Source of the DNA: Kuschelorhynchus macadamiae
Taxonomy: Eukaryota; Arthropoda; Insecta; Coleoptera; Curculionidae
Assembly: GCA_030620095.1 (NCBI GenBank)
Contig: JAUTXW010002186.1
Span: 310,001 to 374,000, forward strand
Direction of reading: 5' to 3'
DNA length: 64,000 bases
Position 1 is the stretch's first letter; each line of letters starts with the position of its first letter. The notes under the pieces were generated by a model. The model did no database searches, was not told where the DNA came from, and saw only the letters and a list, made by a program, of their open reading frames with translations. Both the position numbers and the translations under genes were made by a program. Positions 48,941-61,084 of this stretch are shown here, piece after piece.

Positions 48941-49486
48941 TACAGGGTATTCGGTTATATTTTGAACGGGGTCTAAACGTTTTATTTTTTAAGATATCAA
49001 AAAATATTGAATAGAAAAGTTTTAGGATTTTATCTGAATCGCCAGGATTCGTTATCAGGAAAAACATAAACATCGGAAATTAACGAATTGAGTAAACACT
49101 TTGTTGTCTTAAATGAAACATCCAATATAATATATGTATGTCAAATGGGTTTCTTCTTGCTAATTATAAACATTTAATTGATACCTTCATCTCTAAAGAT
49201 ACCCGAGAAATAAAAAAAAAACCTTCTATAAGAGGCAGTCTGTTATATTGGAGTCGATGGGAGCACATTGCTTTTTATAACAGGGTTTTTCTCAAATTTC
49301 TTTAGACGTAAAGATATTCAACCTAGTCTATTAATAATCAGCAAAAAAGCATACATTATACAGGGTATTCCATTTAAAATAACAAAATTGATACTTATTT
49401 CGTTTATTTCTGATGTTTTTTCTGGTAAAGAATCTTAAAAACAGCACGTAGACCCCATTCAAAATATAACCGAATACCCAGTACAT
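48941..49486. mobile_element. Inverted-repeat element with TAC(A/T)GGGTATTCGG ends
   Basis: Left end TACAGGGTATTCGGTTATAT followed by TTTGAACGGGGTCTA(A/C)ACG (48941-48980) is repeated inverted at the right end (about 49445-49486, CGTAGACCCC...CCGAATACCCAGTA). The interior has no coding potential, and its right part contains another copy (49298-49430) of the repeat found in the spacer at 47739-47886, itself with a TACAGGG motif. It looks like a MITE into which, or beside which, a second element has inserted. Confidence 0.6.
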
Positions 49487-50880
49487 AAATTGGAAGCATT
49501 GGGACCACCTCAAAACACTGTACCTTACTCTTTAGAAGGATTGTCCCTAAATGTATCTAATTTTATTTTACAAGAAATGGTATTTTCAAATAATTATAAA
49601 TAAGGCGTTTCGGAAAGGAATATTCAAGTTATAAATAATCTTTCAAAATTTGCATTTTTTTTAATTGAATTGAAAATTTACAATCTTAATTTTGTGGGAC
49701 AAACTAATTTTCCAGTTCAATTGACACTTATTTTAGTCACTTCAATACTTTTTATAAAAAAAAAAATTTAAAAAAATTAACAAAAATTGTAAATTTTTCA
49801 CATTATGAGACTCTTTTAACTTTTTATTATAAAAATGTATTTCGTTTAACGTCGCCTTTTAGATAATCCGTCACTTAGGCACCTTCGTCTCGCTTTAAAA
49901 TTCTGAGAGGACATGAATCAGAAACTCCTAATATAACTCCTCTATTTCTCTATTAGTAAAACGGTATTTAAAAATTTCAAAATTAATTAAGCTCTCGGCA
50001 ACAATTCCTTTCATCAAATTAGGCTTTTTTGCATTGTTTCTAAAGTTTACTGTCTCCAACAAAGTTTTTGTTAAGTAAGTATACTTTTTACGTAGCCACA
50101 AAAACCAAGTTATTAAACTGACAAAAAGCACTATTTCGAAGATATAAGTACATGGATAGTTTATGATTATCGCTGGCAAAAATAGCTATTAGGAAATTAT
50201 GCGGATAAACGAAGATATTGCCTAAATATGGATAGTATTAAAGAGCCTAGATGATTAAAATCATAGCGGTGTAGGCTTGAGACTCATAATTGAGTCTTTA
50301 CACTCTTATATTCCGAACTTTATTTAACTTCCTCTTCGCTAGGTGTTATAATAAACGTCTTCTGCCCAGACGTAACTGGATAATATCTTGCGAAAGTTAT
50401 TAGGAGATGGGATTACGCGCCATATTAATAAAGGACCGTGTTTGACGTTTAATGAAATTACAGCATTCAGGTTGTAAAACATGGAAAGGATAGGTTTTCA
50501 CTTAATAAAATACTGTAATTAAATTAGAGAAATATGTATACATTTTAATTCGTTTTAATTCTTGTCGATTAAAACCTATTTGATATTACCATCGTTCTTG
50601 GGACTAGACTGTCAGGGACCTTTTCTCCAGTGAGAAAGGGGATAAGAGGGAGTGGTCTAAGTAAAAAATACTTATTTCCTTAAACATCACTTTGGAAATA
50701 AAAACTTGTTAAAAAACTATTTTAAAAGACATGTTTTGTTTAAATAAACAAAAACTTGTATTTTTTCAACCCTGATAGATTATGGGATTTACCTCCTTAC
50801 TGAGCCGTTTGGTTTGTTCTAGGTTTATTCAAATTTATTGTAAAAATATATTTGGTATCTTTATGCGAAACAGTATAGTA
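49487..50880. other. Non-coding DNA, nothing recognised
   Basis: AT-rich sequence. No exon, transposon domain or matched inverted repeat was recognised. Confidence 0.4.
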
Positions 50881-50882
50881 TA

Positions 50883-50992
50883 CAGGCTGAGTCGGGAGGA
50901 TCGCCCCAAACTCCAGGAGTGTGTTCTATGAAAGATACTGATTTAAAAAAAACTCATGTTCTTATTCGATTCTCATTTGTTTTCAACTTACA
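50883..50992. repeat. Terminal inverted repeat, left, of the DD41D element
   Basis: 110 bp from CAGGCTGAGTCGGG to TTTTCAACTTACA, matching 52297-52406 inverted with about 95% identity by eye. Confidence 0.93.
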
Positions 50993-51050
50993 GCATAAAT
51001 TAGAATATAAACAAGATCTAACAAATTAACGTCTCAATCATTAGATTTCA

Positions 51051-52122
51051 TCATATTAAATGTTCAAAAATGCCCCCATTGAGCTCTAAACATTTTCGGC
51101 TTCGTCTACGTAGGGCACCTGTTGCTCTTCTAATTGCCTCATGCCTTTCTTTAATTTCATTTGCAATATTTCTGATACGCTGAATAAGTGCTTCTCGAGT
51201 GTCCACTCTCACTTTGTACACTTCATTTTTTAACCAGCCCCATAAATAGAAATCGAGTGGAGTGAGGTCAGGAGATCTTGGAGGCCAAATAATAGGACCA
51301 CCGCGCACCGCGACCAATCCAACGCCTTGGAAACCTCCCGTCTAAGTGTTGCCTGACTTGATGTGCGAAATGTGCTGGAGCTCCATCATGCTGGAAGTAC
51401 ATTTGCCTTCTGATGTTTAGGGGAACATCCTCCAGTAGTCCTTGTAATTCATTTTCGAGAAATTCACAATAGTAGTCCCCTGTGAGGCGATATTCCAAAA
51501 TAAAAGCGCCAATGACATAACTATCTATCATACCACACCATACGTTTACCGAGAACCTATGTTGAAAGTTGCTCTCGTCTGTTGCATGCGGATTTTCCTC
51601 TGACCAGACATGGCAATTGCGACTATTATTAATACCGTCACGAGTAAATGCTGCTTCGTCCGTGAAAAGTATGCGCGATATAAGATGACGATTATTGTCT
51701 ATCCACCGACAAAACTCCATACGTTTGGCAAAATCTTCTGGCTGTAGGTGTTGGATTTTTTGTAAGTGGTAAGGATACAAACCTTGGTCGTGGAGCGTAT
51801 TTATCACTCTTTTTTGTGGAATGTCCAACTGAGCAGCCATTCTGCGTGAACTGATGGTTGCATCTTCTTCTACTAGGTCCAGAATATTTTCTACTTCTTC
51901 TAAAGTTTGTTGAGTAGCTCTTTCAGAAGTTGTGTTGGCACTGGGAAGTGTTCCGCTTTCGCATAGTTTGTTGAAAACTCTCATAAATACTTTCTTATCA
52001 GGATGACGTTGAAATGGGAATCGTTGACGGTATTCTTCAGCAGCAGCTGTAGCATTCCCATTGCAAAAACCATAAACAAATATCATATTCGCATACTCTA
52101 AGTGTGAGTAAAAATTCGGCAT
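51051..52122 (-). pseudogene. DUF4817-type mariner-like transposase (DD41D), single frameshift
   Basis: Starts at ATG 52122. Residues 1-65 form the DUF4817-like helical DNA-binding region (YANMIFVYGFCNGNATAAAE, ...FMRVFNKLCESGTLP). Residues 70-115 contain a second helix-turn-helix (MAAQLDIPQKRVINTLHD). The catalytic domain follows: ILFTDEAAF (D155), SRNCHVWSEENPHA, SVNVWCGMI, FQHDGAPAHFA (D246) and WPPRSPDLTPLDFYLWG. A 7-bp tandem duplication (CACCGCG twice, 51299-51312 on the plus strand) shifts the frame after about residue 272, so the product ends 12 codons later and the last ~82 codons follow in another frame. With the duplication discounted, 41 residues separate D246 from the third D, as in the DD41D (rosa-like) group. 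Confidence 0.92.
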
Positions 52123-52143
52123 TTTGGAATATGTTCAACAGCT

Positions 52144-52197
52144 CGAATTCAAAAATGACACTGACAGGTACGAATTCAAAAATGACACTGACAGGTA
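52144..52197. repeat. 27-bp tandem duplication in the transposase 5' leader
   Basis: CGAATTCAAAAATGACACTG plus ACAGGTA occurs twice in exact tandem between the start codon and the right TIR. It could be a transposase-binding direct repeat or a copying slip. Confidence 0.85.
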
Positions 52198-52296
52198 TAG
52201 TACCAGTAAATGGAACATTAACTTATTTTGATTTCTAAGCACCCTATAATTATTATGTTGTATGTATGGAATTATGCTTGAAATCTTATTTTTGTT

Positions 52297-52406
52297 GTAA
52301 GTTGAAAACAAATGAAAATCGAATAAGAACATATGAGTTTTTTTAAATCAGTATCTTTCATAGAACACACTCCTGGAGTTTGGAGCGATCCTCCCGACTC
52401 ACCCTG
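52297..52406. repeat. Terminal inverted repeat, right, of the DD41D element
   Basis: Inverted partner of 50883-50992. It lies upstream of the transposase start and so also carries its promoter region. Confidence 0.93.
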
Positions 52407-52408
52407 TA

Positions 52409-52726
52409 TATAAATAGTATTTATGTTTTATGTTTAAGAAAATATAGGGATGTATTTCAATTTTTCCTTTTTTTTTCAATTATTCTAATTTTTGAGAAAA
52501 GCGGAAAGAACATGTTTTTTTTTCAAAATTTTCCAGTTCTTTTCAGAAATATTTGATCTCTAGTTAGTACCCATTTTACAAAATAAATATTATGGACTAT
52601 TGACTCAATGTTGTTTCTCAAAACATTGAAACATTAAACATTCAAACACATCAAATTAAATTAATTTTTATTCGACTTTAAAAAGGAAGGGGTTTTCAAT
52701 TCGACCAATTGTATTTTTTATGTATG
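52409..52726. other. Non-coding AT-rich DNA between elements
   Basis: No motif recognised. Confidence 0.4.
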
Positions 52727-53070
52727 TACAGGGTATCCCTTTTTGAGCACTTTTGCGGTGTACTTCCCTTATGTTTAGAAACAGAAGGTTTAGGTTTTCG
52801 GAACATGTGCTACTTTTTTGTGATATTAAAGATGGCGCCAGCAAAATTTTCATAGTTCTTTTGGTGTTTGAGATATAGGGAGTTTTCGAAAATGATGCAT
52901 TTTCAGGCACCTCTCGTATACCAGCTCTCTTGTATCTCATCAAAAAGACGAAAACTATTCCTTATATTACTTTTTTCGAAGAATTCATTGCCGCTTTCAG
53001 AATAAATATTCGGGATCAGGTCAAAAAGTTATAGGACCATAACTTATTTTTTCAAATGGGACACCCCGTA
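52727..53070 (-). mobile_element. TACAGGG-ended short element, copy 1
   Basis: Bounded by TACAGGGTATCCCTTTTTGA on the left and TCAAATGGGACACCCCGTA on the right, an inverted pair of ends. The interior (TTTTCATAGTTCTTTTGGTG, GGTCAAAAAGTTATAGGACC and so on) matches, in opposite orientation, 54642-54895. Non-coding. Such sequences are highly repetitive in some beetle and other insect genomes. Confidence 0.65.
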
Positions 53071-53277
53071 TATTATTCTTTATATTTATTAGGAATAATG
53101 TGAGCTTTTCAAAAATATCTACACGTATGCAGATATTTTGAAAAATAAGCTCAAAATTCGAGATTTTCTAAAATTTTCTTTTGTATCCAATTAGTAGGTA
53201 GTAGGCTATCCCTAAATTGTATCAAAAATAAAATGCATGTAAGTAATTATTAGACTAAGGATGTAATACTTTGAAAC

Positions 53278-53282
<5 letters not shown>

Positions 53283-53313
<31 letters not shown>
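53283..53313. repeat. (TA)n microsatellite
   Basis: Short TA array inside the deleted mariner-like element. Confidence 0.9.
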
Positions 53314-53317
<4 letters not shown>

Positions 53318-53324
53318 TTATATG

Positions 53325-53560
53325 TTTGCCAAATTCTTTGAGCATTAGACTTGGATACACCAGTTGTTTCCTCTATTTGCTGGCAAGACAGGATGCGTCA
53401 CATCTACTTCTTTTCTCTCTCTATCTTGTTTGGTGTATTTTTTAGGATGAGGCTGGATAAATGATCCGTGCTCTACTAAATTTGATTTAAGGCGGGCAAA
53501 TATGTCTAGAAAAGCTTGCCTTCTCTCTGGATATCTAATATGAAGAAAGAAGACTACTTA
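53325..53560 (-). pseudogene. DUF4817-type mariner-like transposase, N-terminal remnant
   Basis: The minus strand reads QAFLDIFARLKSNLVEHGSF-IQPHPKKYTKQDRERKEVDV in one frame, then a region corresponding to Q-IEETTGVSKSNAQRIWQ read across a frameshift. It corresponds to the first ~110 residues of this transposase class (helical DUF4817 region plus helix-turn-helix). No catalytic block follows. It is a different family member from the one at 51051-52122. Confidence 0.6.
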
Positions 53561-53951
53561 GATATTATCCTAACCATAGCGCCCAAAATAGGTTACCTTT
53601 GTAAATATAATGCCGAAGCTTCTTAGTGGTTTTTATTATATTGTATGAAACAAACCAGCATATCATACTTTTCATAATTTTCATATTGCCATTATTGTAA
53701 AAAAAGTAAATTAAATATAAGTTAAATAGAAACACCAAAACAACAAAAATATTTCACTAATAATCAAAAACTGACAAAACCGCACAAGTTTTTGCTTTTT
53801 GTTCCCAACAAATTAGCCATAGCCTACTACCTACTAATGGGACACAAAAGAAAATTTTAGAAAATCTGAAATTTTGAGCCTGTTTTTCCAAATAACTACA
53901 AATTTCGTGGGATGAGGTTAATTTTTAATGATCTTGTTTACGCTAAAAAAT

Positions 53952-54346
53952 TAATAAAATATGAACAAGTGGTAAGATTCATGGACTGACATATTTGAAA
54001 TATGATATTATTAACTGCAAAGAGGATATATACATTTTTTTATTACTTACCTATGGCAGAAATCATTTCACGTCAAATTACAAATTTTGCTTAGATACAA
54101 ACAGAAAACAACATCATAACCCTCCATGTAGGTTAAAATTAATTTTGCAGAATGATTATTGCGTCCAGGATCAAAATTCGACGACCTTCACAGAAACATT
54201 AATATTAGAAAGGGCAAACAGTTGAGTGAAGGAATTGAAACTTATTAGTTGATATATATAAAATTTTCGCAACACCCTCGTGGTTTAATGGACAGCGCCT
54301 CACACCGTCAGTCCATGATTCTTACCACTTGATCATATTTTTATTC
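53952..54346. mobile_element. MITE candidate with ~35-bp inverted ends
   Basis: AAAATATGAACAAGTGGTAA followed by GATTCATGGACTGAC at the left is mirrored at the right by GTCAGTCCATGATTCTTACC followed by ACTTGATCATATTTTT. The interior is about 320 bp and keeps a 76-codon plus-strand frame without a known domain. A tRNA A-box-like TGGTTTAATGG lies at about 54281, without a B box. Confidence 0.6.
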
Positions 54347-54439
54347 ATTTCTAGTGTACACAAGATCATTGTAAAAGCTAAAAAATAGCCGAACCATTTA
54401 AATTTAAAAAAAAACAAGGATATGAAGTAATTTTGTTTT

Positions 54440-54895
<456 letters not shown>

Positions 54896-54909
54896 CATAA
54901 ATGGGATAT

Positions 54910-55016
54910 TTTCGATATATCGACAACTATCGATGAGTATCCAGATATAAAAAATGCTATTATAGATAGGTGAGTTGCTATCGCCTATCGATAAACAAAA
55001 TCTAATATCGCCCATC
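54910..55016. repeat. TATCGATA-rich dispersed repeat, copy 2
   Basis: CGATATATCGAC, AACTATCGATGAG, GCTATCGCCTATCGATAA (perfect TATCGATA at 54986-54993) and TAATATCGCCCATC occur in the same order as at 18743-18823. Confidence 0.65.
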
Positions 55017-58000
55017 CAGAGTACTACAGAAGAATGAAAATGAAAATATCCGTAAATCTTTCAGCTGGCCCTGAATTCACTTTGCCATTACGTTACGAGT
55101 GTAGCCCACAGGGCAAAGCCAAGAGAATAATGAATTTAATGCAGTGACCTTTAGCGATACAAAAATCGACGAGCCAGTGTAATTCATTGCACTGTGCGAT
55201 TTTTACTGTTACCTAGAGAAAATCGCTCATGAAATAAATCATGCATAGCATACGTTTATTTTGCTGTCAGTGGCAATGTCAATCGCGAGGATTAAAAAGT
55301 TTTGATTTGTGTAAAACGGCGAAGAATTTGAAAATTGAACAACATGTGCTTGACGATAGCATGTCGGCGTTCCTTTGCTTTTTCACTAGATCGGAATGAC
55401 CGACAATACGATGTAAAATCAAATATATTTCACTTATGGACGTTCAGTTTGCTTTTTTCTTCCCGGCATTTAACCTACATTAATTAGAATGGATCGTCAT
55501 GTTGTTAACCTTGTAATCAGGCTTTTGCGAATTACCATAAGCAAACTAATAGGGTATTTGCCTTATTTTTATCATAATGAAAATGTATATGGTATGGAAA
55601 TGGATTGAATCCAGCTTACATAATTTACAAAACTTCGTGCTATTTGGAATTAGAAAACTATAATTCGTTTTGCTATAATTTAATTTCTAATACAGGTTTT
55701 TAATCACACGAGAGAAAATAACACTGACGTCAGCGATTTATAGAAAAACTGAATTATTGGTAGAAATTGGCAGAAATCTGAAGTCAAATTTATTTGATCA
55801 CTTTTCGTTTTTGAGCTATTCATCCTCAAATACATAGACTAACCCCTATTTCCTTTTCTTTTCTTTCTTGTTTTTTATACAAAAATCACTGGTTTTATAT
55901 GAATCTAATATAAACATTAATAAAAAGACGTAAAATAATCTTTCTTTTTATTTTTCTTGTCTTTTTTGTCTGAAAAATTGGAGAACACTAAAAAAACAGC
56001 CAAATTTCATATTTTTAGGACTAGCAACTTTTCCTTCATGTTGGGATCTTCATTTCATGAAAAACCATTAGGCATAGACAAAGCATTGGTCAATTTGTTT
56101 ATAATATAGATAGGCAACAAATTGATGCTCGTAGTATGTATGTATAGGAGGTCGAGTTGTAATGTTGTTAAATGTGTATGCAAACCTTGAACAAAAAATA
56201 TTTATTCAGGAAAGTACATAAACTACAACCATCTATTTGACTTGTTAGCCTTAATATTCGAGAAAACGGAAAGCTTGCTTGACTTTCCCAATTGGCGGTT
56301 ATATTAGTGATCTTTTTTAAATATAAATAAGCTGAATTTTCGAATTTTACAAGCAGATTTTAGTTTTTATTTTGGCATAACTTTCTTAGATGAATTCATC
56401 TACTTAGTTTTGCAAGAGTAAACATGCTAAATACAAATACGCTGGCAGCATCAATCTGGAATACACTATTATAATATTGATCGATCACCGATAATCTAAA
56501 AAGAAACAAACAAACATGAAATATATACTTAAATTAATTCCTAAAATTTGAATAACTCAAACTCAAAAATGTCAGAATAATGGCAAGCATGTTATTGTTT
56601 ATATTCCTCATTTCTATGACAACATAGTCAATGTGCTGCCCTCCAACGAACGTAGTTTGCGTAGAACGAGTACACGAGTTCTGACATATAAGTTAGCAGT
56701 GCATGATTAGAGAGAAACATATTATTTCATACAAATTAATCATGGATACTTGCAGGTGAATCGGTACCAGTCGGAGTGCAGAGGTACTAGGCATCACCGT
56801 TAAAGCCCTAACACAAAAGGCGAATACAACGAAATACATCAAGGCGGAAAATTAACATTCGGCAGTTTCATACAGAACCAGACAATTTTCATAAAAAAGA
56901 AAGAAAGGAAAAGAGGGAAATTGGGATTAGAATATCTAGGAAAATTTGAGAATAACTCAAAACCAAAAATTGACCGAATACATTTGACTTCGGATTCGTT
57001 ATTAGAACACCAAAATTACTTATATATCCAAAATCATTAAAATCGGCGATGGTGTAAATAAATAAATAATTAACTTTATATTTTTTTTCACCGGTTGAAG
57101 AGGTTGTTTTTTCTAATGAGAAATACGAACTACTAGTACTAGGTGATACTACACACAATGATGCTATTACTTATTGACACTGAAACTAATTTTGTCCTTT
57201 CGACACTCATTCCCTCATCTACAGGTCTTTGTCGTCTAATGCTTTTAACCATCTGCTTCTTCTAGGTTCACTTTGTAAAACTAAAACTCTTTAGTGATAT
57301 ATTACGTCATATTTTAACAGCACAATAAGAATAACTCATCTTACTTATTGTTACACGATAAATCTTTTGTGTATACCTCTATGACAACCACAAAATAGGG
57401 GCTGTTTTGTGATAACAGTGCTGATATTGTTCGAGGTTAAACGCTTTTGTAGGTTATACTGACTTGGGGATTATAACCTATAAAATTCGGATACAATTTA
57501 TTGGGTTGCCCAGGTGTACCTTATCTATAAACCTGTGAGGTCGGAGCGGTTACGTTTAAAAAGCCAAAATTTTTTAAAATAATGCAGAAAAAGCATTTTT
57601 TAATACTAAATTAACAACTAACTATCGTTTAAATTATTCTTAAGAAATTGCCATGTTCCCTACTGTTTGAATTTAATCTACCTGTTTTTATAATTACGGA
57701 AGCCCTGCTCTAACCAATGGCCTCGAAGTACTTTTCCTCAAAATCGTGAAAAGATCTTTTTACTATTACAAATCACATAAAGTAATCGAATTCCATAAGA
57801 AAGTTAAAATCCTTTGCAGTAGCATTGCATATTACACCACGTAATTATTGTCAAAAAAATAAATGTTTTTGAAAGCCCAAAACTATGTTTTCCTGTTTAT
57901 CTTCTACTCATCTCTAAACTAATCATACGAGTTGACCCAAGTTCTTGACCTCTGCCAAAGAAAACGTAAGTCTACGTATAGTGGCCAAAATATGCAGCTG

Positions 58001-58189
58001 CAAAGGTGCAAAACCACCGATCGTGCTCAATTTTGTATCAGACTCTAGAAGGAACGGAATAGAAACCTGTCTTCCGTATATTTACTTCTTTCGCCCAGAA
58101 TCAACCGTTTAGATGATACAGAGCAAACCCAGAGAAAGTGATTTACCATTTTCATTTGTTTAGGTATACCGAGCTAAGAAAATCCGTCC
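55017..58189. other. Non-coding DNA, no gene recognised
   Basis: No transposon domain was recognised. Two less AT-rich patches, about 55100-55400 and 56630-56880, lack copies elsewhere in the window and contain no frame longer than about 30 codons with recognisable content. Possible regulatory DNA; unproven. Confidence 0.4.
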
Positions 58190-58470
58190 AGGACACTACG
58201 ATCCTTGTTTTGAACATGTCTTGCATTGTCGCAGATGTCATCACCGCTGTCGACTACCAAGCTCCTTGTAGGGCAAAGGCACAAAATCGAATCACAGAAA
58301 CAACTACTCAACTGGCTAATACCACGATAGGCATTGAATTACACTGCTAACTCCTGACTTTTTGTTGAGAGCAATAATGTTAATATATCTCACGTTACAC
58401 AAACGTCATAAGAAAGGCACTACCATCCTTGTCTGGAACATGTCCTGCAATATCGCAGACGCAGTGATCT
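58190..58470 (+). repeat. Direct repeat of ~55 bp, 226 bp apart
   Basis: 58190-58243 and 58416-58470 share GACACTACGATCCTTG, GAACATGTC(T/C)TGCA(T/A)T(G/A)TCGCAGA and GTGATC/GTCATC. The first copy lies in a 70-codon frame (58138-58350) of unknown function. Its CG content is higher than that of its surroundings. Confidence 0.6.
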
Positions 58471-59279
58471 ATTTTAGTCAAACGACGATAGCTATTCGGG
58501 GGTAAAAAAGCTAAACATGTTTAGATTTTTTCTTGAGATGAAACACCAGTTTTAATTTTACTAGTCTGCAGAAAAAGGCTATTTTAGGATGTTTTTATTT
58601 ATCAAACAACAGCAAATGCACATAATTTCGTCGTAAAATGTTTTATAGTCGCTTTATAGATGCAAAAGAAAATTTATTGTATTTAATCGGTAATTTATTT
58701 TCTACGAAAGGAAAGTAAGTTAATTGCATACCTTTTAGGAAAGTGTTGATTCCTTCATAAAAGACAAAAATGTTAAATTAATACTTAACCTTTAAAGTCG
58801 ATAGCACATAAGAGAATCTTTCAATTCGCATAAAAAGTTAGGCAAAAAGCTTTGACTGAACGTCTTAGAGCTGGGCTTTACGTAAATTGGTTTTACCTTA
58901 TCATGTGGCGATATAGATTCAACATTGACTATTTTTTATATCGAAAAATCAGCACTAAGAAAAATAGTTAAGAATTATTCTTCAGAGTAAAAATATTATA
59001 AAATGTTTGTAAATTAGTTGTTTTATTATTTATTTTAATATAAGGTAAGTAATCTGAAATAGTTTAAATATATGACCAAAAAACACAAACCATGGTGTCG
59101 AAGAAAAAAAACTGTTCAAAAACATGCGATGGGGAATGGAGCAGTAGTTCTCAGTGATCTCCATTGGTAAATCCAGATTGTGGTGGGTTTATTGTTATGA
59201 TAATCTTTGACTTCGAGCACTTCAGTGATATTTCTGCAAAGCATGTGACACCTGGTGGAGTCCTTATAGGCCAGAAATT
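58471..59279. other. Non-coding DNA, nothing recognised
   Basis: AT-rich. A minus-strand frame at 59116-59355 is antisense to the Tc1 fragment and is not a gene. Confidence 0.4.
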
Positions 59280-59660
59280 TTGTTTCATCATAAAATTGTA
59301 AGACCACGTCTAACATGTCAGATAAGACAATTCCTGAAGACCCAGCATATTCCAAGTGTTAACTGGCCAGCTTTTAGTAGAGAACTTAATCCGATTAAGT
59401 ATTTATGAGATGTTCTGAATTGGAAGATAAGAAGCAAACATTTGACTTTATTAAGTTCTTAACAGCTTACTTTATCTCTTCAGGAAGAATGAGTCAATTA
59501 AGTATTTATGAAATGTGCTGAATTGGAAGACAAGAAACAAACCTGTGACTTTAGGAGCTTCTTAACAGCTTTCTGTAACTCTTCGAAAAGAATGAGTCAA
59601 CATACCTTAAGAGAATATACAGATTTTGACTGAAAGTGTGCTGAAAAGGTACAAAGCAGT
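59265..59660 (+). pseudogene. Tc1-like transposase, 3' part, with internal duplication
   Basis: The plus strand reads HHKIVRPRLTCQIRQFLKTQ (the usual HDNARPH... region, decayed), then HIPSVNWPAFSRELNPIKYL-stop-DVLNWKIRSK, matching the third catalytic block WPARSPDLNPIEHLWD with SPD changed to SRE. It ends SLQEE and ILTESVLKRYKAVI, the C-terminal SM.RRC.AVI-like block. The segment YL.DVLNWK...EEWVN is duplicated in tandem (59394-59496 and 59497-59599). Upstream transposase sequence is not recognisable. Unrelated to the Tc1 copy at 21420-22450 beyond superfamily level. Confidence 0.7.
59394..59599 (+). repeat. 103-bp tandem duplication
   Basis: ATTAAGTATTTATGA(G/A)ATGT and following sequence to AGAATGAGTCA occurs twice in direct tandem with about 80-85% identity by eye, so the duplication is old. 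Confidence 0.85.
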
Positions 59661-60224
59661 AATTTAATCACGAAGAGGTTATCTAAGTTACTAAATTTGT
59701 TTTATCATCGTTTATTCTCGAGCCTACGGAGAAAGAAATATTCGAAAATTATGTTATATATATAAACAACAAAGTTGCCAGTTTACTAAGGTTTTTTATG
59801 GTTTAGTTATGAGAACAAAAAAACATATTGCTTGAGAGAAACTTCAAAGTCCGAAAAGTATTGCTAGACTTTCGCCATTGCTTACTTTGAGTCACATCTT
59901 TAGCCGTTGCATCTAATACAAGTCCTTCCACTATTTTTACCACGCAGATCTCTTTTTATCTGCCATACCAGTTATTGATTCTTTCTCATAGAAAATGACC
60001 CTTGCTTAGTGATCTAAACGTGACCAGATTAACCCACGTTTTTAAATTATTGCTATTTCCTCTTTTCCCTGTTTAGCACCTCGTGTTACTTGTCAGATGG
60101 CTTACTACAAAATAAAAAATGTGTTAATTAAAATGCATATAGTTTATACTCATATTCCTTAACCGACTGAGATAGAAGCTGGATTTAACCTCTCAAAAAA
60201 TCCTGTTAGTTATTCGTCTTCCTC
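59661..60224. other. Non-coding DNA, nothing recognised
   Basis: No motif identified. Confidence 0.4.
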
Positions 60225-60500
60225 TGCCGTTCGATATCCATTGTTAGACAAAGGCCTCTCCCAATGTTTTCTACCTTGCCTTGTTCTGTACCTACTTATG
60301 CCAGTCTCTCCCCCTATCGCTTTGAGACCATCCAGTCATCTCTTTGTAGATCTTTTAGTAGTCAGTCACCAAACCAACTTTATCTTAGATTTGTTGTCCT
60401 TCCCATTATATCCGTCCCTTTTGGTTTTTTTTCTCTTTCTGCTTCTTAAACTATTTTCCAACACGGCTCGTCCCATTCCTCGTTGTGTCGATCGTAGTAT
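60225..60500 (-). pseudogene. RTE-like LINE, C-terminal tail remnant
   Basis: The minus strand shows a decayed form of the tail common in insect endonuclease/reverse-transcriptase LINEs: LKAIGGETGISRYRTRQGRK and a shifted GEAF-like block ending near TTGTCTAACAATGGAT (usually EAYVQQW.D). KKTKRDGYN upstream fits the basic GRPK.RW.DD region. Several frameshifts. It may belong to the same insertion as the RT remnant at 61085-61590. Confidence 0.5.
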
Positions 60501-61084
60501 TCTTTTTGTAATTTTGTGAGAGAGAGTTTCTGTTTTATACGTCAACATTAGTGTCTAGTAGTTCTTTAGGAATATCGGGGTATGTTTATTTTTCAAGATG
60601 TATCCCAGCTTACCGAAAGTTACGCAGCCCTGACTGATTCTTCTCAGGTTGTTATAGTTTAAATATCTTGAACAGAAACAAATGTTTTAAATATGTTTAA
60701 AGTACCATTACTTGTTTTGAACAGTTGTTTTTTAAACATTTTATCAAAATAGAGGATCTTAAACGTTTTTTAAACATCAATACGCTTTAAATTATTTAAA
60801 ACTACATAAAATGTTCTTTTTTTTTTGTTAATTGATTACAAAACTGGTTTGAGAAACATATTCTTCTACCAAAACAAAGATATACATGTCGGTATACAGT
60901 GAATAAATTAAAGTAATAATAATTGTCTATAATAATATCAAGTTTAAAACAAGTGTTTTAGAAGGTATTCTTTTTATTTTAAACATAATTCCCACCTTGA
61001 AGTTTATATATATAAAATATGTTTAAAATAAAAAAAAACAATTTAACTGTTCAACCATAAGAAAGAAACCCATATATTTGGTTT

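Larger units (their letters stand above)
50883..52406 (-). mobile_element. Mariner-superfamily DD41D transposon, almost intact
   Basis: The 1524-bp element is flanked by TA (50881-50882 and 52407-52408). It starts CAGG(C/G)TGAGTCGGGAGG and has 110-bp terminal inverted repeats (50883-50992 and 52297-52406) that differ at only about five places. It encodes one transposase on the minus strand. Ends beginning CAGGGTGAGTCGGGAGG with a TA target fit the IS630/Tc1/mariner superfamily. TIR similarity and the nearly open ORF point to a recent insertion compared with the other elements here. Confidence 0.93.
53138..53900 (-). mobile_element. Deleted DUF4817 mariner-like element with ~85-bp inverted repeats
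   Basis: Left arm 53138-53225 and right arm 53810-53897 share inverted GATTTTCTAAAATTTTCTTTTG, (A/C)ATTAGTAGGTAGTAGGCTAT and GGCTCAAAAT(T). A transposase N-terminal remnant and a (TA)n array lie between them; the catalytic part is missing. This makes it an internally deleted, non-autonomous copy. Confidence 0.7.

Noticed and set aside
54270..54330. tRNA-like A box (TGGTTTAATGG)
   Set aside because: No B box, no acceptor stem; it lies inside a MITE candidate.
58138..58350. 70-codon frame with higher GC as a host exon
   Set aside because: Contains part of a local direct repeat and shows no domain or convincing splice pair.
59116..59355. 79-codon minus-strand frame
   Set aside because: Lies antisense to the recognisable Tc1 fragment and has no motif.
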